The notes beneath the pieces are model-generated. The model made no database searches, was not told where the DNA came from, and worked only from the letters and a program-made list of their open reading frames with translations. From Rahnella aceris (GTDB lineage: Bacteria; Pseudomonadota; Gammaproteobacteria; Enterobacterales; Enterobacteriaceae): 64,000 nt of DNA. Below, piece by piece: positions 27,171 through 36,176 of this stretch. Within the stretch, counting starts at the first letter, position 1. Every line of letters begins with the position of its first letter. The stretch spans positions 248,001 to 312,000 of the forward strand of contig NZ_JAADJV010000004.1 of assembly GCF_011684115.1 (NCBI RefSeq), read 5' to 3'. A program made the translations under genes and the position numbers.

Positions 27171-27374
27171 ATGCCTTACGTTAATATCAAAATCACCCGC
27201 GAAGGCGCGACAGCTGAACAGAAGAAAGCGCTGATCGCCGGGGTGACACAATTACTGGTGGACACGCTGGGCAAAAATCCGGCGACGACCGTGGTCGTCA
27301 TTGACGAGGTCGACACCGATAACTGGGGAGTGGGTGGCCGTCCGGTGACCGAACTGCGTCAGGAAAATAAGTAA
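27171..27374 (+). CDS. 4-oxalocrotonate tautomerase-family protein
   Basis: The 67-residue protein begins Met-Pro-Tyr-Val-Asn-Ile; removal of Met exposes the catalytic Pro1 of the family. Arg residues near 11 and 39-40 are expected in the active site, but I see only Arg10 clearly (KITREG). Trp50 (DTDNWGVGG) matches the hydrophobic site of 4-OT subunits. The protein is a homo-oligomeric keto-enol tautomerase with unknown substrate. GGAG lies 7 bases before the start. In E. coli no such gene stands between pdeH and kdgK. Confidence 0.85.
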   Translation: MPYVNIKITREGATAEQKKALIAGVTQLLVDTLGKNPATTVVVIDEVDTDNWGVGGRPVTELRQENK

Positions 27375-27450
27375 CTGCCTCAGGTGGAAGTGCTGACGCT
27401 TCCACTTTTCCCCTCGTTTTTTCTTCGTTTTTTTGCCTGCTGCCTACAAA

Positions 27451-27469
27451 AATAAAACCTTGTTTTAAT
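27451..27469 (+). promoter_or_regulatory. KdgR-box-like operator upstream of kdgK
   Basis: AATAAAACCTTGTTTTAAT resembles the pectinolytic KdgR operator AATGAAACATTGTTTCATT (15 of 19 positions). It lies about 100 bases before the kdgK start. The KdgR regulon includes kdgK in related bacteria. Confidence 0.6.
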
Positions 27470-27567
27470 TTATTTGACTGACCGCATTCTTATGAAGAGA
27501 CTAGAGCGCAATAATGACGGTCTTTTCTTTCCTTTCGTTTTAATGCTTCAGACATAGGCCAGGTACC

Positions 27568-28506
27568 ATGACCAGCAAAAACATTGCCGTTATCGGCGAA
27601 TGCATGATCGAATTATCTCAGAAAGGCGATGCGCTCCACCGCGGTTTTGGTGGCGACACGCTGAACACGTCTGTTTATATCTCCCGCCAGGTTTCCCCTG
27701 ATGCGCTGAACGTGCATTACGTCACCGCGCTCGGCAATGACAGTTTCAGCAATGAAATGTTGCAGGCCTGGCAGCAGGAAGGGGTTCACACGGATCTGAC
27801 CCAGCGCCTTGAAAACAAGTTACCCGGTTTGTATGTGATTGAAACGGACAGCACCGGCGAGCGCACCTTCTATTACTGGCGCAATGATGCTGCCGCGCGC
27901 TACTGGCTCGACAGTCCGCAATCCGAAGAGATTTGCCAGAAACTGGCAGAATTTGATTATCTGTATCTGAGCGGTATCAGTCTGGCGATCCTCAGCGACG
28001 CAAGCCGTGACCGTCTGATGACCTTGCTGAAAGCCTGCCGTTCACGCGGTGGCAAAGTGATTTTCGATAACAATTACCGTCCGCGTCTGTGGGCCAGCAA
28101 AGAACAGACGCAGGCCGCGTATAACGCCATCCTTTCCTGCACCGACATCGCCTTTCTGACCCTCGATGACGAAGATATGTTGTGGGGCCAGAAGCCGTAC
28201 GACGACGTGATTGCGCGCACCCATGCGCTGGGCGTCAGCGAAGTGGTCGTCAAACGCGGAGCCGACAGTTGCATCGTCTCCAGCGCTGAAGGCGAGTTGC
28301 ATGATGTCCCTGCGGTGAAATTGCCGAAAGAGAAAGTCATTGATACGACGGCAGCAGGAGATTCCTTCAGCGCCGGTTATCTGGCGGTGAGGCTCACCGG
28401 TGGCAGCGCGGTGGAAGCCGCAGTGCGTGGACATGAAACAGCGAGTACGGTTATCCAGCATCGCGGTGCGATCATTCCGATGGAGTTTATGCCGGGGCGG
28501 GTATAA
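27568..28506 (+). CDS. kdgK: 2-keto-3-deoxygluconate kinase
   Basis: The 312-residue PfkB-family sugar kinase (E. coli KdgK 309) phosphorylates KDG to KDPG, feeding the Entner-Doudoroff aldolase in pectin and hexuronate breakdown. The N-terminal GECMIELS and substrate-site FGGDTLNTSVY are conserved. The second PfkB signature DTTAAGDSFSAGYLA carries the catalytic Asp at about 265. CAGG precedes the ATG. It has a KdgR-like operator upstream and a palindromic repeat downstream. Confidence 0.95.
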   Translation: MTSKNIAVIGECMIELSQKGDALHRGFGGDTLNTSVYISRQVSPDALNVHYVTALGNDSFSNEMLQAWQQEGVHTDLTQRLENKLPGLYVIETDSTGERTFYYWRNDAAARYWLDSPQSEEICQKLAEFDYLYLSGISLAILSDASRDRLMTLLKACRSRGGKVIFDNNYRPRLWASKEQTQAAYNAILSCTDIAFLTLDDEDMLWGQKPYDDVIARTHALGVSEVVVKRGADSCIVSSAEGELHDVPAVKLPKEKVIDTTAAGDSFSAGYLAVRLTGGSAVEAAVRGHETASTVIQHRGAIIPMEFMPGRV

Positions 28507-28522
28507 GGGGAGTTTTTCTTTA

Positions 28523-28650
28523 CTCCTCCCCCTGCGAAGGGGGAGGCTGGGAGGGGGTTTTAATGACTAACTCTTTGCTAAAGCACACTTAAACTTTTTG
28601 ATTTAGACCTTAATACCCCACCCCAACCCTCCCCTTCGCAGGGGAGGGAG
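28523..28650. repeat. Composite GC-rich palindromic repeat after kdgK
   Basis: Two inverted arms, CTCCTCCCCCTGCGAAGG... (28523-28560) and ...CCCCTTCGCAGGGGAGG (28614-28650), flank a 53-base AT-rich core. Each arm is itself a short hairpin. The arms match those at 56502-56720; the core does not. It lies between convergent kdgK and yhjJ. Confidence 0.8.
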
Positions 28651-28678
28651 CCGACCGAATTCTTACTCAACGATCTAC

Positions 28679-30193
28679 TTATTGCGCAGTCGTCGCCGAT
28701 GCCGCTGGCACATCCCCCGCAGGGGCATCAACCGCAGGCGCGGTTTCCACCGGTGCCATTATCTTGTCATAAACCGCCCGCAGCTCTGCGGCATTCACCT
28801 CAGGTTCCCCTTTTGGCTGCGCCACTAATAACGCAGGAGCGCGGGAAAGCTGTTGCTTCAGTTCCTGATTCAGCACCGGCAGGGTCAGCGTGGAAAGGAA
28901 CTGCTGACGCAATTGCTGATACTGTTCTGGGGCGATATCTACCACACCGTTTTGCTGGGAACGCAAACGCTGGCTCATCAGCACATCGGTATCGGTGCGG
29001 GCGTAAGTCGCGAACAGTTTGCTCAGCTGATCGTTTTTCTGCGCAATCAGTGCGTCAAATTCAGCCTGAGAAATGCCTTTATCGCGAACAGCCAGGAGTT
29101 CTTCTGACAAACGTTTAAACAACTCCGTCAGCTTAGCCTGCGGTGCTTCAATGCGGATTGCACACTGCGCGCGCTGATATTGCACATTACAGTCGAAACC
29201 CAGCCCCGGGCCAGGTGCCGGGGTGTCTTTTTTGGTTTCAAACGCACTTTTCAGTTGTTGCTGCAAATGCCAGAACAACGCTTCGCGGGCTAGATCACTG
29301 CGCCAGTATGCGGCAAGTGCCTGTGAATCCTGAATGGGCTGCCAGGCGTTATCCCACATTAATGAGACACGATCCTGAGTCAGATTTTCATCCATGACGG
29401 TCATGGATTTTGTCGTCACTTCAGACAGCGTGGGCAACGTCTGCGGCGTCTGGCGGCTGCCTTTGAGTGACGAGAACGTGCGATTGATTTGTTCACTCAG
29501 GCCACGACTGTCGACATTACCGACGACAAATAACGTCATCGCATCAGGCGTATACCACTGATGATAAAATTTGATTAATGCCTCGATATTGACAGGTTTG
29601 GTCGGTAAATGGTTTGGATTGTGACCAACCAGCGTCGAACCGGCCATCCGCGCACGCCACCAGGCATCCTGCGTATTTTGAGGCAGAGAACCTACCGGAT
29701 CCTGAGATTCCTGACGGGCTGCACTCACCAGCGCCGGGGTGACAGACACTTTGCCCGCCGTATTTGCCAGCCAGTTCAGAGCATCTTTCAGAAGCTCAGG
29801 ACGGTTATTGGGCAGGCTCAGGTTGTACATCGTGAAATCATAAGAACTGACCGCTGGCGGCAAGGGCCGCTGCGGATTGATACTTTGCTGCCACAGAGAC
29901 TGGAGCTGAGCCGTGCTGAAGCCTTCGCTGTGCATCAGCGCAAGGCGGGGAAGGAAATGGGCATAGCCCGTTTGCTGGGCTGATTCCGCCAGCGAGCCGG
30001 TGCGAACCACCAGGCGTAATTCAATGCGATCGCTCGGGCGTTGCGGCGTGGTCAGCAACTGCCAGGTAAATCCATTGTCCAGTTTCCCCTGCTGCCAGGC
30101 CGGATCTGGTTGTAATGCTTCAGCTTGCACATGACTTGCGGCTGCTGCCAGCAGCAATCCACCAATGAGTAAACGGATTTTGGTGCCCTGCAT
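28679..30193 (-). CDS. yhjJ: YhjJ, exported M16-like protein lacking the zinc motif
   Basis: The product has 504 residues, counted from the ATG at 30193 (GTAGGGG upstream), similar in length to E. coli YhjJ (498). The signal peptide ends near SHVQA (about 25). The rest aligns with the M16 (pitrilysin) family fold. The zinc-binding HxxEH motif is replaced by HFLPR (in TGYAHFLPRLALMHSEG). Without the catalytic Glu and second His, it is probably not a peptidase. The C-terminal 25 residues are an Ala/Pro-rich tail. Its role is unknown; it may bind peptides. Confidence 0.9.
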   Translation of the reverse strand: MQGTKIRLLIGGLLLAAAASHVQAEALQPDPAWQQGKLDNGFTWQLLTTPQRPSDRIELRLVVRTGSLAESAQQTGYAHFLPRLALMHSEGFSTAQLQSLWQQSINPQRPLPPAVSSYDFTMYNLSLPNNRPELLKDALNWLANTAGKVSVTPALVSAARQESQDPVGSLPQNTQDAWWRARMAGSTLVGHNPNHLPTKPVNIEALIKFYHQWYTPDAMTLFVVGNVDSRGLSEQINRTFSSLKGSRQTPQTLPTLSEVTTKSMTVMDENLTQDRVSLMWDNAWQPIQDSQALAAYWRSDLAREALFWHLQQQLKSAFETKKDTPAPGPGLGFDCNVQYQRAQCAIRIEAPQAKLTELFKRLSEELLAVRDKGISQAEFDALIAQKNDQLSKLFATYARTDTDVLMSQRLRSQQNGVVDIAPEQYQQLRQQFLSTLTLPVLNQELKQQLSRAPALLVAQPKGEPEVNAAELRAVYDKIMAPVETAPAVDAPAGDVPAASATTAQ

Positions 30194-30519
30194 GTGAACC
30201 CCTACGTAATGACAATCCAATTTTCAATATGCTGTCCTGCCGGTGTCGGTCGACTGGCCCACAGGAATTGAATGCGTAAGTTTAAGGACGGAAAATACAG
30301 CCCTTCGTTAGACCGCGCATTTTTCGCAATGTCACGCAGCCCGCAAAAATATTATGGGAACGAACGCCAGATGAGGCATTTGAGGGACATATTATGAAGA
30401 TAATCCACCGGTTGCATCAAGTAACCGGTGGATATTAGGTGGGTTTGGGGCTAAATAAATGCGTTTTTAGAAACCTTTCTCAATATTTTCATCCATTCAG
30501 CCACCATATTTCAGAAATT
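30194..30519. other. Intergenic region yhjJ-dctA
   Basis: It contains a perfect 10-bp inverted repeat, TCCACCGGTT (30404-30413) / AACCGGTGGA (30423-30432), with a 9-base loop. This could be an operator or a weak terminator for dctA; there is no U-run. The yhjJ promoter must lie to its left. Nothing else was seen. Confidence 0.45.
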
Positions 30520-31803
30520 TCAGGCGGACTTTTCGGCTTCGGTCAGACCTTTCTGGCCGTTTAAGGTCGCTTTTAACTGCCCTTCGTCCAGCTGATCACA
30601 CCATTTTGCGACCACGATGGTGGCGACGCCGTTACCCACCAGATTGGTCAGCGCACGCGCTTCGGACATGAAACGGTCAATGCCCAGAATCAGTGCCAGT
30701 CCTGCAACCGGTAAATGGCCCACAGCAGACAACGTTGCCGCCAGCACGATGAATCCGCTGCCCGTTACGCCTGCCGCCCCTTTTGAAGACAACAGCAGCA
30801 CCACAATCAGGGTGATCTGATGCCAGATATCCATATGGGTATTGGTCGCCTGCGCGATGAAGACTGCTGCCATCGTCAGATAAATCGAGGTGCCGTCCAG
30901 ATTGAAGGAATAGCCGGTCGGAATGACCAGCCCGACCACCGATTTCTTACAACCCAGACGCTCCATTTTATCCAGCATGCGCGGCAGCGCTGATTCAGAA
31001 GATGACGTGCCCAGCACGATCAGCAGCTCTTCTTTAATGTAATTCACAAACTTGAAGATGCTGAAACCGGTGAAGCGCGCGATAAGCCCGAGCACCACCA
31101 CCACGAACAAAATACAGGTCAGGTAGAAGCACAGGATCAGTTGTCCCAGTTGCACCAGCGAACCGACGCCGTATTTGCCGATGGTAAACGCCATGGCCCC
31201 AAATGCGCCAATCGGTGCGAGGCGCATGATCATATTGATGATGCCGAAAATGACCTGAGAGAAGCTTTCGATCACATTGAAAATCAGCTGGCCTTTGTGG
31301 CCCAGACGGTGCAACGCAAAGCCAAACAACACAGCAAATAGCAGCACCTGAAGAATGTTCCCGCTGGCGAATGCCCCAATCACGCTGGAGGGGATCACGT
31401 CCAGAAGGAACGGAATGATGCCCTGGCTTTGCGCCTGCTCGGCGTAAACCGCTACCGCTTTGGCATCCAGCGCGGCAGGATCCACGTTCATCCCGGCTCC
31501 CGGCTGTACAATATTGACGATCACCAGCCCGATGATCAGCGCCAGTGTACTGACAATTTCAAAGTACAGCAGCGCAATCGCACCGGTGCGGCCGACCGCT
31601 TTCATGCTTTCCATACCCGCAATACCGGTGACGACAGTACAGAAGATCACCGGCGCGATGATCATCTTGATTAATTTAACAAAACCATCACCAAGTGGTT
31701 TCATTTGAGCGCCAATCTCAGGGTAGAAATGCCCCAGAAGAACACCGACGGTAATAGCCAAAAGCACCTGAAAATACAGGCTTCTGAAGAGTGATTTTTT
31801 CAT
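30520..31803 (-). CDS. dctA: DctA, aerobic C4-dicarboxylate:proton symporter
   Basis: The 427-residue protein (E. coli DctA 428) is counted from the ATG at 31803 with AGGATG upstream. It is in the DAACS family: helical hairpins with the serine-rich [13 protein letters not shown], the TM7 motif [17 protein letters not shown] and the HP2 region [20 protein letters not shown]. It imports succinate, fumarate and malate at the inner membrane. Malate uptake would feed the Mqo enzymes encoded in the same window. In E. coli the sensor DcuS controls it; no regulator is encoded nearby. Confidence 0.96.
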   Translation of the reverse strand: MKKSLFRSLYFQVLLAITVGVLLGHFYPEIGAQMKPLGDGFVKLIKMIIAPVIFCTVVTGIAGMESMKAVGRTGAIALLYFEIVSTLALIIGLVIVNIVQPGAGMNVDPAALDAKAVAVYAEQAQSQGIIPFLLDVIPSSVIGAFASGNILQVLLFAVLFGFALHRLGHKGQLIFNVIESFSQVIFGIINMIMRLAPIGAFGAMAFTIGKYGVGSLVQLGQLILCFYLTCILFVVVVLGLIARFTGFSIFKFVNYIKEELLIVLGTSSSESALPRMLDKMERLGCKKSVVGLVIPTGYSFNLDGTSIYLTMAAVFIAQATNTHMDIWHQITLIVVLLLSSKGAAGVTGSGFIVLAATLSAVGHLPVAGLALILGIDRFMSEARALTNLVGNGVATIVVAKWCDQLDEGQLKATLNGQKGLTEAEKSA

Positions 31804-32039
31804 GAATACCCATCCTGAAGTGATTGCGCCGACTTCTATTTTTTGTAAGGTCAAAGGTAATGAGTGGCAGCAGGTAAATAACACAAGCACAACATGATGG
31901 AAATATTTCGTTTCCCTCCGCAATCACGAGTCATGAAAAACCGGAGCGGAAAGGATTCAGCAGGAAGTAATGTAAGTAAAAAAAGCGTCAGGAGGGGGAA
32001 ATGCCGGACAAGAAGAGGTTTTCCTGTCCGTGGTACAGG

Positions 32040-34022
32040 TCAGGAAGGCTGGCAGAATTTCCGTTCGAAGTCAGTTTTGGAAAGCGGCGCGGAAAATAAA
32101 TAGCCTTGTCCGAGCTGAATATTTTCCTTAAGCAGCCACTGACGTTGTTCCTCAGTTTCTACGCCTTCGGCTACCAGCTGAATATTCATGGCGCGACCAA
32201 TCGAGGCCACAATATTCACCATCACTTCATCCTGCGGCAGCACGCTGACGAAGCTGCGGTCAATTTTGATGACATCAATAGGCAATGTGCGCAGCCGGTT
32301 GAGGTATTCCAGCCCGGAGTAACCCAGACCAAAATCATCAAGCTCGATGGAAACACCCACGGCGCGAAGTTCGCTGAGCAACAGCAGCGCGCGATCGAGA
32401 TCATCAATGCGGGCCGTTTCCGTGATTTCCAGCACCAGTTGTCCCGGATTAATTTTGTAACGGCTCAGCAGGCTGCGCAGTTCCGGCAGGAAGTTACGCT
32501 GCTGTACCTGCGCGCCGGAGAGATTGACTGACAGCGGCAGGGGAATGCCTCGTTGCTGCCAGTCCGCCAGGATCTGACAGCCCAGCTCAAGAATTTTGTA
32601 ACCCAGCTGACTCATGACGCCGATTTCTTCGGCCAGCACAATAAAATCGCTTTCCAGGCCGTAACTTCCATCGGCCATTTTACGACGCAGCAGGGCTTCC
32701 GCCCCGACCACCGTGTCGGTTGCCATATTCACCTGCGGCTGGATAAACAGCGTGAAATCATTCTGTTCCATCGCATGCAGGATTTCGTTTTCCTGCAGTA
32801 AGCGTTTCTGAATTTTTTCGGTCAGTTCCGGCTCGAAGAACAGGATTTGGTTTTTCCCCTGCTGATAGGCCGAGACTCTGGCCGCACGACCATTCACCAT
32901 CAGTTGCTGCGCACTCACCGGGAATTCGCCGGTGTATTGCACGATGCCGATGCTGCCGGTCGGATGCAGAGACATATTGCCAGCATGACTTTCCTGCGGC
33001 GCATTGATGCGCTCCATGATTTGCCGCGCCAGACGCATCGCCATAAAGGGCCGCGGAATATCCGCCGCCAGCAGAGCAAATTCGTTATAACTCAGGCGCG
33101 CCAGCAGGCAGTTCTCAGGCAACACATTCATGATGGAAGAGATCAGCGGGCAATCCACATGGCCATCATCGCGCAGGCTTTCAATGCCGATTAACAGCAG
33201 GTGGAAACTTTTTTGCGGTTCAGCGCAATGCAGGCGGTGTTCCAGATGCTGCATAAACTGTTCTTCATTATTTAGCATGGTTTGAGAAGGCAGCAGTGCT
33301 TCACGGGCAGTGCATTGCGGCTTCTCCCGCTGTTGCTGATTGCGGTTGTAGCTGCGCACCAGCATGCCGATCTCATCGTCTTCGTGGCGTTGCGGCAGGG
33401 TCAACTGATGGCCTGGCACCTCGCTTTCCGGCAGGGATTCCAGATCGCTGGCAATCGCGCGAAGCGGTTTCACGATCAAACGGTTGATAACCCAGCTCAC
33501 GGAAATGGTCAGGATCAGCGCCAGCAACAGATATGTCGTCAGCATGGTCGAGAGCGCGCTGATGATGAACTGATACATGCGGTAGGAATCAGCCTGAAGG
33601 ACCAGATAAGCCAGGGGTTTGGGGGCTTTAGGGCTGGCAGCCGCAGAATAGAGAGGTACGGAGATCGTCACCGGCAGATTGAAACCGCGGGTCACCCATT
33701 GCGGCACCGGGCGGCCAGGTGGGAAATGCGTATGCAGTGCGGCGATCTGATTGGGTAACACGACGTCGGCACGGCTCAGAATGCCCACCGGTTGCAGCGT
33801 ATTCAGAATGTCCTGCGTTTCTTCCAGATCAACATCCAGCACGGCTTGCGAGAGCGGAACCCGAACAGAATGCGCAATATTCTCAAGTTGCTGGGCGTAA
33901 TCGTCCCTCCGTTGCTGTACAAAGTGGAACAGCTGGATGACGATAAAAATACAAATGGTGATGGCCGCAATGCTCGACACGGCCGCCATCTGTTTAATCG
34001 TTAATGAACGCCTGACCCGCAA
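32040..34022 (-). CDS. hmsP: HmsP/PdeK-like membrane EAL phosphodiesterase with degenerate GGDEF
   Basis: The 660-residue protein starts at TTG and begins MRVRRSLTIKQMA, like E. coli PdeK. It has one membrane helix (about 10-32), a periplasmic CHASE-like loop, a second helix (about 155-175), and then HAMP (to about 220). A GGDEF-type domain (about 240-410) follows, whose signature is degenerate (SYNEF near 311-316), so no cyclase activity is expected. The EAL domain has E442 in GAEALLRRK, the NLSGAQ motif, DDFGLGYSG and AEGVETEEQ, so phosphodiesterase activity is likely. Yersinia HmsP limits biofilm; here it stands next to the cellulose operon. Confidence 0.92.
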   Translation of the reverse strand: MRVRRSLTIKQMAAVSSIAAITICIFIVIQLFHFVQQRRDDYAQQLENIAHSVRVPLSQAVLDVDLEETQDILNTLQPVGILSRADVVLPNQIAALHTHFPPGRPVPQWVTRGFNLPVTISVPLYSAAASPKAPKPLAYLVLQADSYRMYQFIISALSTMLTTYLLLALILTISVSWVINRLIVKPLRAIASDLESLPESEVPGHQLTLPQRHEDDEIGMLVRSYNRNQQQREKPQCTAREALLPSQTMLNNEEQFMQHLEHRLHCAEPQKSFHLLLIGIESLRDDGHVDCPLISSIMNVLPENCLLARLSYNEFALLAADIPRPFMAMRLARQIMERINAPQESHAGNMSLHPTGSIGIVQYTGEFPVSAQQLMVNGRAARVSAYQQGKNQILFFEPELTEKIQKRLLQENEILHAMEQNDFTLFIQPQVNMATDTVVGAEALLRRKMADGSYGLESDFIVLAEEIGVMSQLGYKILELGCQILADWQQRGIPLPLSVNLSGAQVQQRNFLPELRSLLSRYKINPGQLVLEITETARIDDLDRALLLLSELRAVGVSIELDDFGLGYSGLEYLNRLRTLPIDVIKIDRSFVSVLPQDEVMVNIVASIGRAMNIQLVAEGVETEEQRQWLLKENIQLGQGYLFSAPLSKTDFERKFCQPS

Positions 34023-34581
34023 CTTAATTCTCCATCAACCACCGACATGATTTTCCGCGCCCATCCGGGCATAAACGGTACTTGTGCGCAGTATACCTTA
34101 TAACGTGTTATTTCGAGGTTAAAGACGAAGTTTTGGCTATAAAAAACAACATGTTTGCCGGTACACACCTACAATGAATATTCTTTATGTTGTTCAACTT
34201 AGAGAAAACATACATTACTCAGGTTAATCGAATAATTCACAGCATAAGAACATCCTGAGCCCGGCGCACCTGATGAATATTATGTGCTATTCATCACATA
34301 AAAAACCAAACATTATACTAATTTAACAAAAACGCATCGCAAAACAACATCAAAAACCTTTTGCGCCAGCCAGTTATGCCCGTGTTGTTTTTTATGCGGG
34401 TTAATCCTATTTTTTGTAAAAACTGCTCTATGCTGTAAAAGAACTGATATATTAAGACGAGTCCTATTCCCACATAAAACTTTAAAAATATTCATCTTTT
34501 TACACTCTTTGTTAACGGCCAATCACAGTCGTTTTGACGTCCAGAAAACACCGAAATATATAATCCTATCGGGCGGGATTT
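34023..34581. other. AT-rich promoter region between hmsP and bcsO
   Basis: These 559 bases are far more AT-rich than their surroundings and likely carry the divergent promoters. I see no tRNA, repeat unit or credible gene; the minus-strand ORF at 34313-34522 has no supporting features. The AT bias makes binding by H-NS-like proteins plausible, which is inference. Confidence 0.45.
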
Positions 34582-35352
34582 ATGAATAAATATGATGACA
34601 TTAAACGTTTTATGGATAAGACGAAGTTGGAAAATCTTGATTATAAAGAGCTTAATGAAAAATCAACGGGAGAATCCATAACAGGTTCAATGAATCAGTG
34701 GACGTTGATTAAACAAGTCTCAGCCAGCGAAGAGCCTGCCGGTCCACTTGATAACGGCCGTACCACGCAGCCAACGCCACAATCCATTTCTGCGGACGAG
34801 TTTTCGCTTTCTGCTTCTCAGTCTGTCAATGAGCAGCAGAAACCGCATGCTTCTGCCGCACAGCCTGTTATGCACACACCAGCCACGCCGATGTCTTCGG
34901 AGGTTACTCCTCCGCCAGCCGGTTTTGGTCTGCTTGATGCCCTGCGCGAAACGCTGCCGTCCGCACCCGTTCAGCCAGCCCCCGTGTCCGTGCAGCCCGC
35001 GCAACATCAGCCTGTTCACACAGCACCGACATTGCACGCCCAGTCAGTCATTCCTGACAGCGGCTCAGGTTTACTCGATTCATTGCGTAAAGCAATGCCC
35101 GAAGCGCCTTCAAAGCCTGCACCTGCGCCGGTTCAGACGCCTCAGCCAGAACAACACCCCGCCGCGCCGGTTTACCACCAGCCGCCGGTACAAAATCCAG
35201 CGCCAGTGGTGCCCGCATCCCCGGCGTCTGCTGAGGTTAACCAGCGCTTTAAACAAATGTTTAAACAGCGAGCGCCGCAGCCTGCCAGCGCTTATTTACA
35301 TCGCGACACACCGCTTCAACCCCTGTTAGAGATGATTGCCTCATGCCGTTAG
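34582..35352 (+). CDS. bcsO: BcsO, proline-rich cellulose operon protein
   Basis: The protein has 256 residues. The conserved N terminus (YDDIKRFMDKTKLENLDYKEL) resembles the BcsO/BcsR start found in enterobacterial cellulose operons. The middle is low-complexity, rich in Pro, Ala, Gln and Val. Two copies of a motif, FGLLDALRETLPSAPVQPAP (about 114-133) and SGLLDSLRKAMPEAPSKPAP (about 156-175), are repeated. The C-terminal 45 residues (VNQRFKQMFKQR) are conserved. The function of BcsO is poorly known; a cytoplasmic partner of BcsQ/BcsA is likely. It overlaps bcsQ by 10 bases. Confidence 0.78.
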   Translation: MNKYDDIKRFMDKTKLENLDYKELNEKSTGESITGSMNQWTLIKQVSASEEPAGPLDNGRTTQPTPQSISADEFSLSASQSVNEQQKPHASAAQPVMHTPATPMSSEVTPPPAGFGLLDALRETLPSAPVQPAPVSVQPAQHQPVHTAPTLHAQSVIPDSGSGLLDSLRKAMPEAPSKPAPAPVQTPQPEQHPAAPVYHQPPVQNPAPVVPASPASAEVNQRFKQMFKQRAPQPASAYLHRDTPLQPLLEMIASCR

Positions 35353-36146
35353 TTTGCGTTTGTTCACCGAAAGGTGGGGTAGGAAAAACCACGGTGGCCT
35401 CCAACCTGGCCTATTCGCTTGCCCGCAGTGGCAGTAAAGTGCTGGTCATCGATTTTGATGTGCAGAACGCCCTTCGCCTTCATTTCGGTGTACCTATTGC
35501 CGATACCCGCGGTTTTGTCGCCGGTTCGGGTAATGAATCCGACTGGAGCCAGTTCATCCTGAAAGCAGGTTCCAATACGTTTGTCTTACCTTACGGCGAA
35601 GTGACGGAAGATCAGCGGCTGGAATTCGAACATCAGCTTGCCAGCGATCCGCATTTTTTACAGCGCGGATTAAATACCGTCCTGAATTATCCGGGATTAA
35701 TTATTATCGCGGATTTCCCTCCCGGCCCGAGTCCGGCATTAAAAGCCGTTCAGGCCATTGCTGATTTACATGTGGTGGTAATGCTGGCCGACACCGCATC
35801 ATTATCTTTATTACCCTTAATGGAAAAAAACAAATTAATTGGCACCCCTTTGAATAACAAGTTGGGTGAATATTATGTTGTTAACCAAAGTGACACCCGC
35901 CGGACATTAAGCCGCGACGTCACCCAATTTTTCGAACAGCGTTTAAATGAAAGATTATTAGGCACAATCCACAGGGATGAATGTGTGCCAGAGGCCAATG
36001 CCTCGCAGCGCTCTATTATTGATTTCAGTCCGGTATCGGCTTCGGCATTTGATATTGAACTGATCAGCAAAAAAGTCGCCGCCATTTTAGGGATTAAAGT
36101 CGGTGATGGTGAATTACACGCCGCGCCTAAATCTGGCAGTTATTAG
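35343..36146 (+). CDS. bcsQ: BcsQ, MinD/ParA-like ATPase of cellulose secretion
   Basis: The 267 residues include the deviant Walker A motif near the start (CSPKGGVGKTTVASNLA) and the switch DFDVQNALRLHFG. Walker B-like IIADFPPGPSPAL lies near 120. BcsQ ATPases help locate and assemble the cellulose synthase, in E. coli with BcsR at the pole. It overlaps bcsO and precedes bcsA by 30 bases. Confidence 0.92.
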   Translation: MPLVCVCSPKGGVGKTTVASNLAYSLARSGSKVLVIDFDVQNALRLHFGVPIADTRGFVAGSGNESDWSQFILKAGSNTFVLPYGEVTEDQRLEFEHQLASDPHFLQRGLNTVLNYPGLIIIADFPPGPSPALKAVQAIADLHVVVMLADTASLSLLPLMEKNKLIGTPLNNKLGEYYVVNQSDTRRTLSRDVTQFFEQRLNERLLGTIHRDECVPEANASQRSIIDFSPVSASAFDIELISKKVAAILGIKVGDGELHAAPKSGSY

Positions 36147-36176
36147 CTATCACTGTTAACAGCGACCCCAAAAGCG

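Noticed and set aside
28523..28650. A CRISPR array or IS fragment
   Set aside because: The repeats are inverted, not direct with spacers of constant length, and no transposase or cas gene is nearby.
30404..30432. A rho-independent terminator for dctA
   Set aside because: The 10-bp stem is perfect, but no U-run follows on the minus strand; kept only as an inverted repeat in the intergenic entry.
34313..34522. A 69-codon minus-strand frame in the hmsP-bcsO gap
   Set aside because: AT-rich promoter DNA, no start signals, no resemblance to known proteins.
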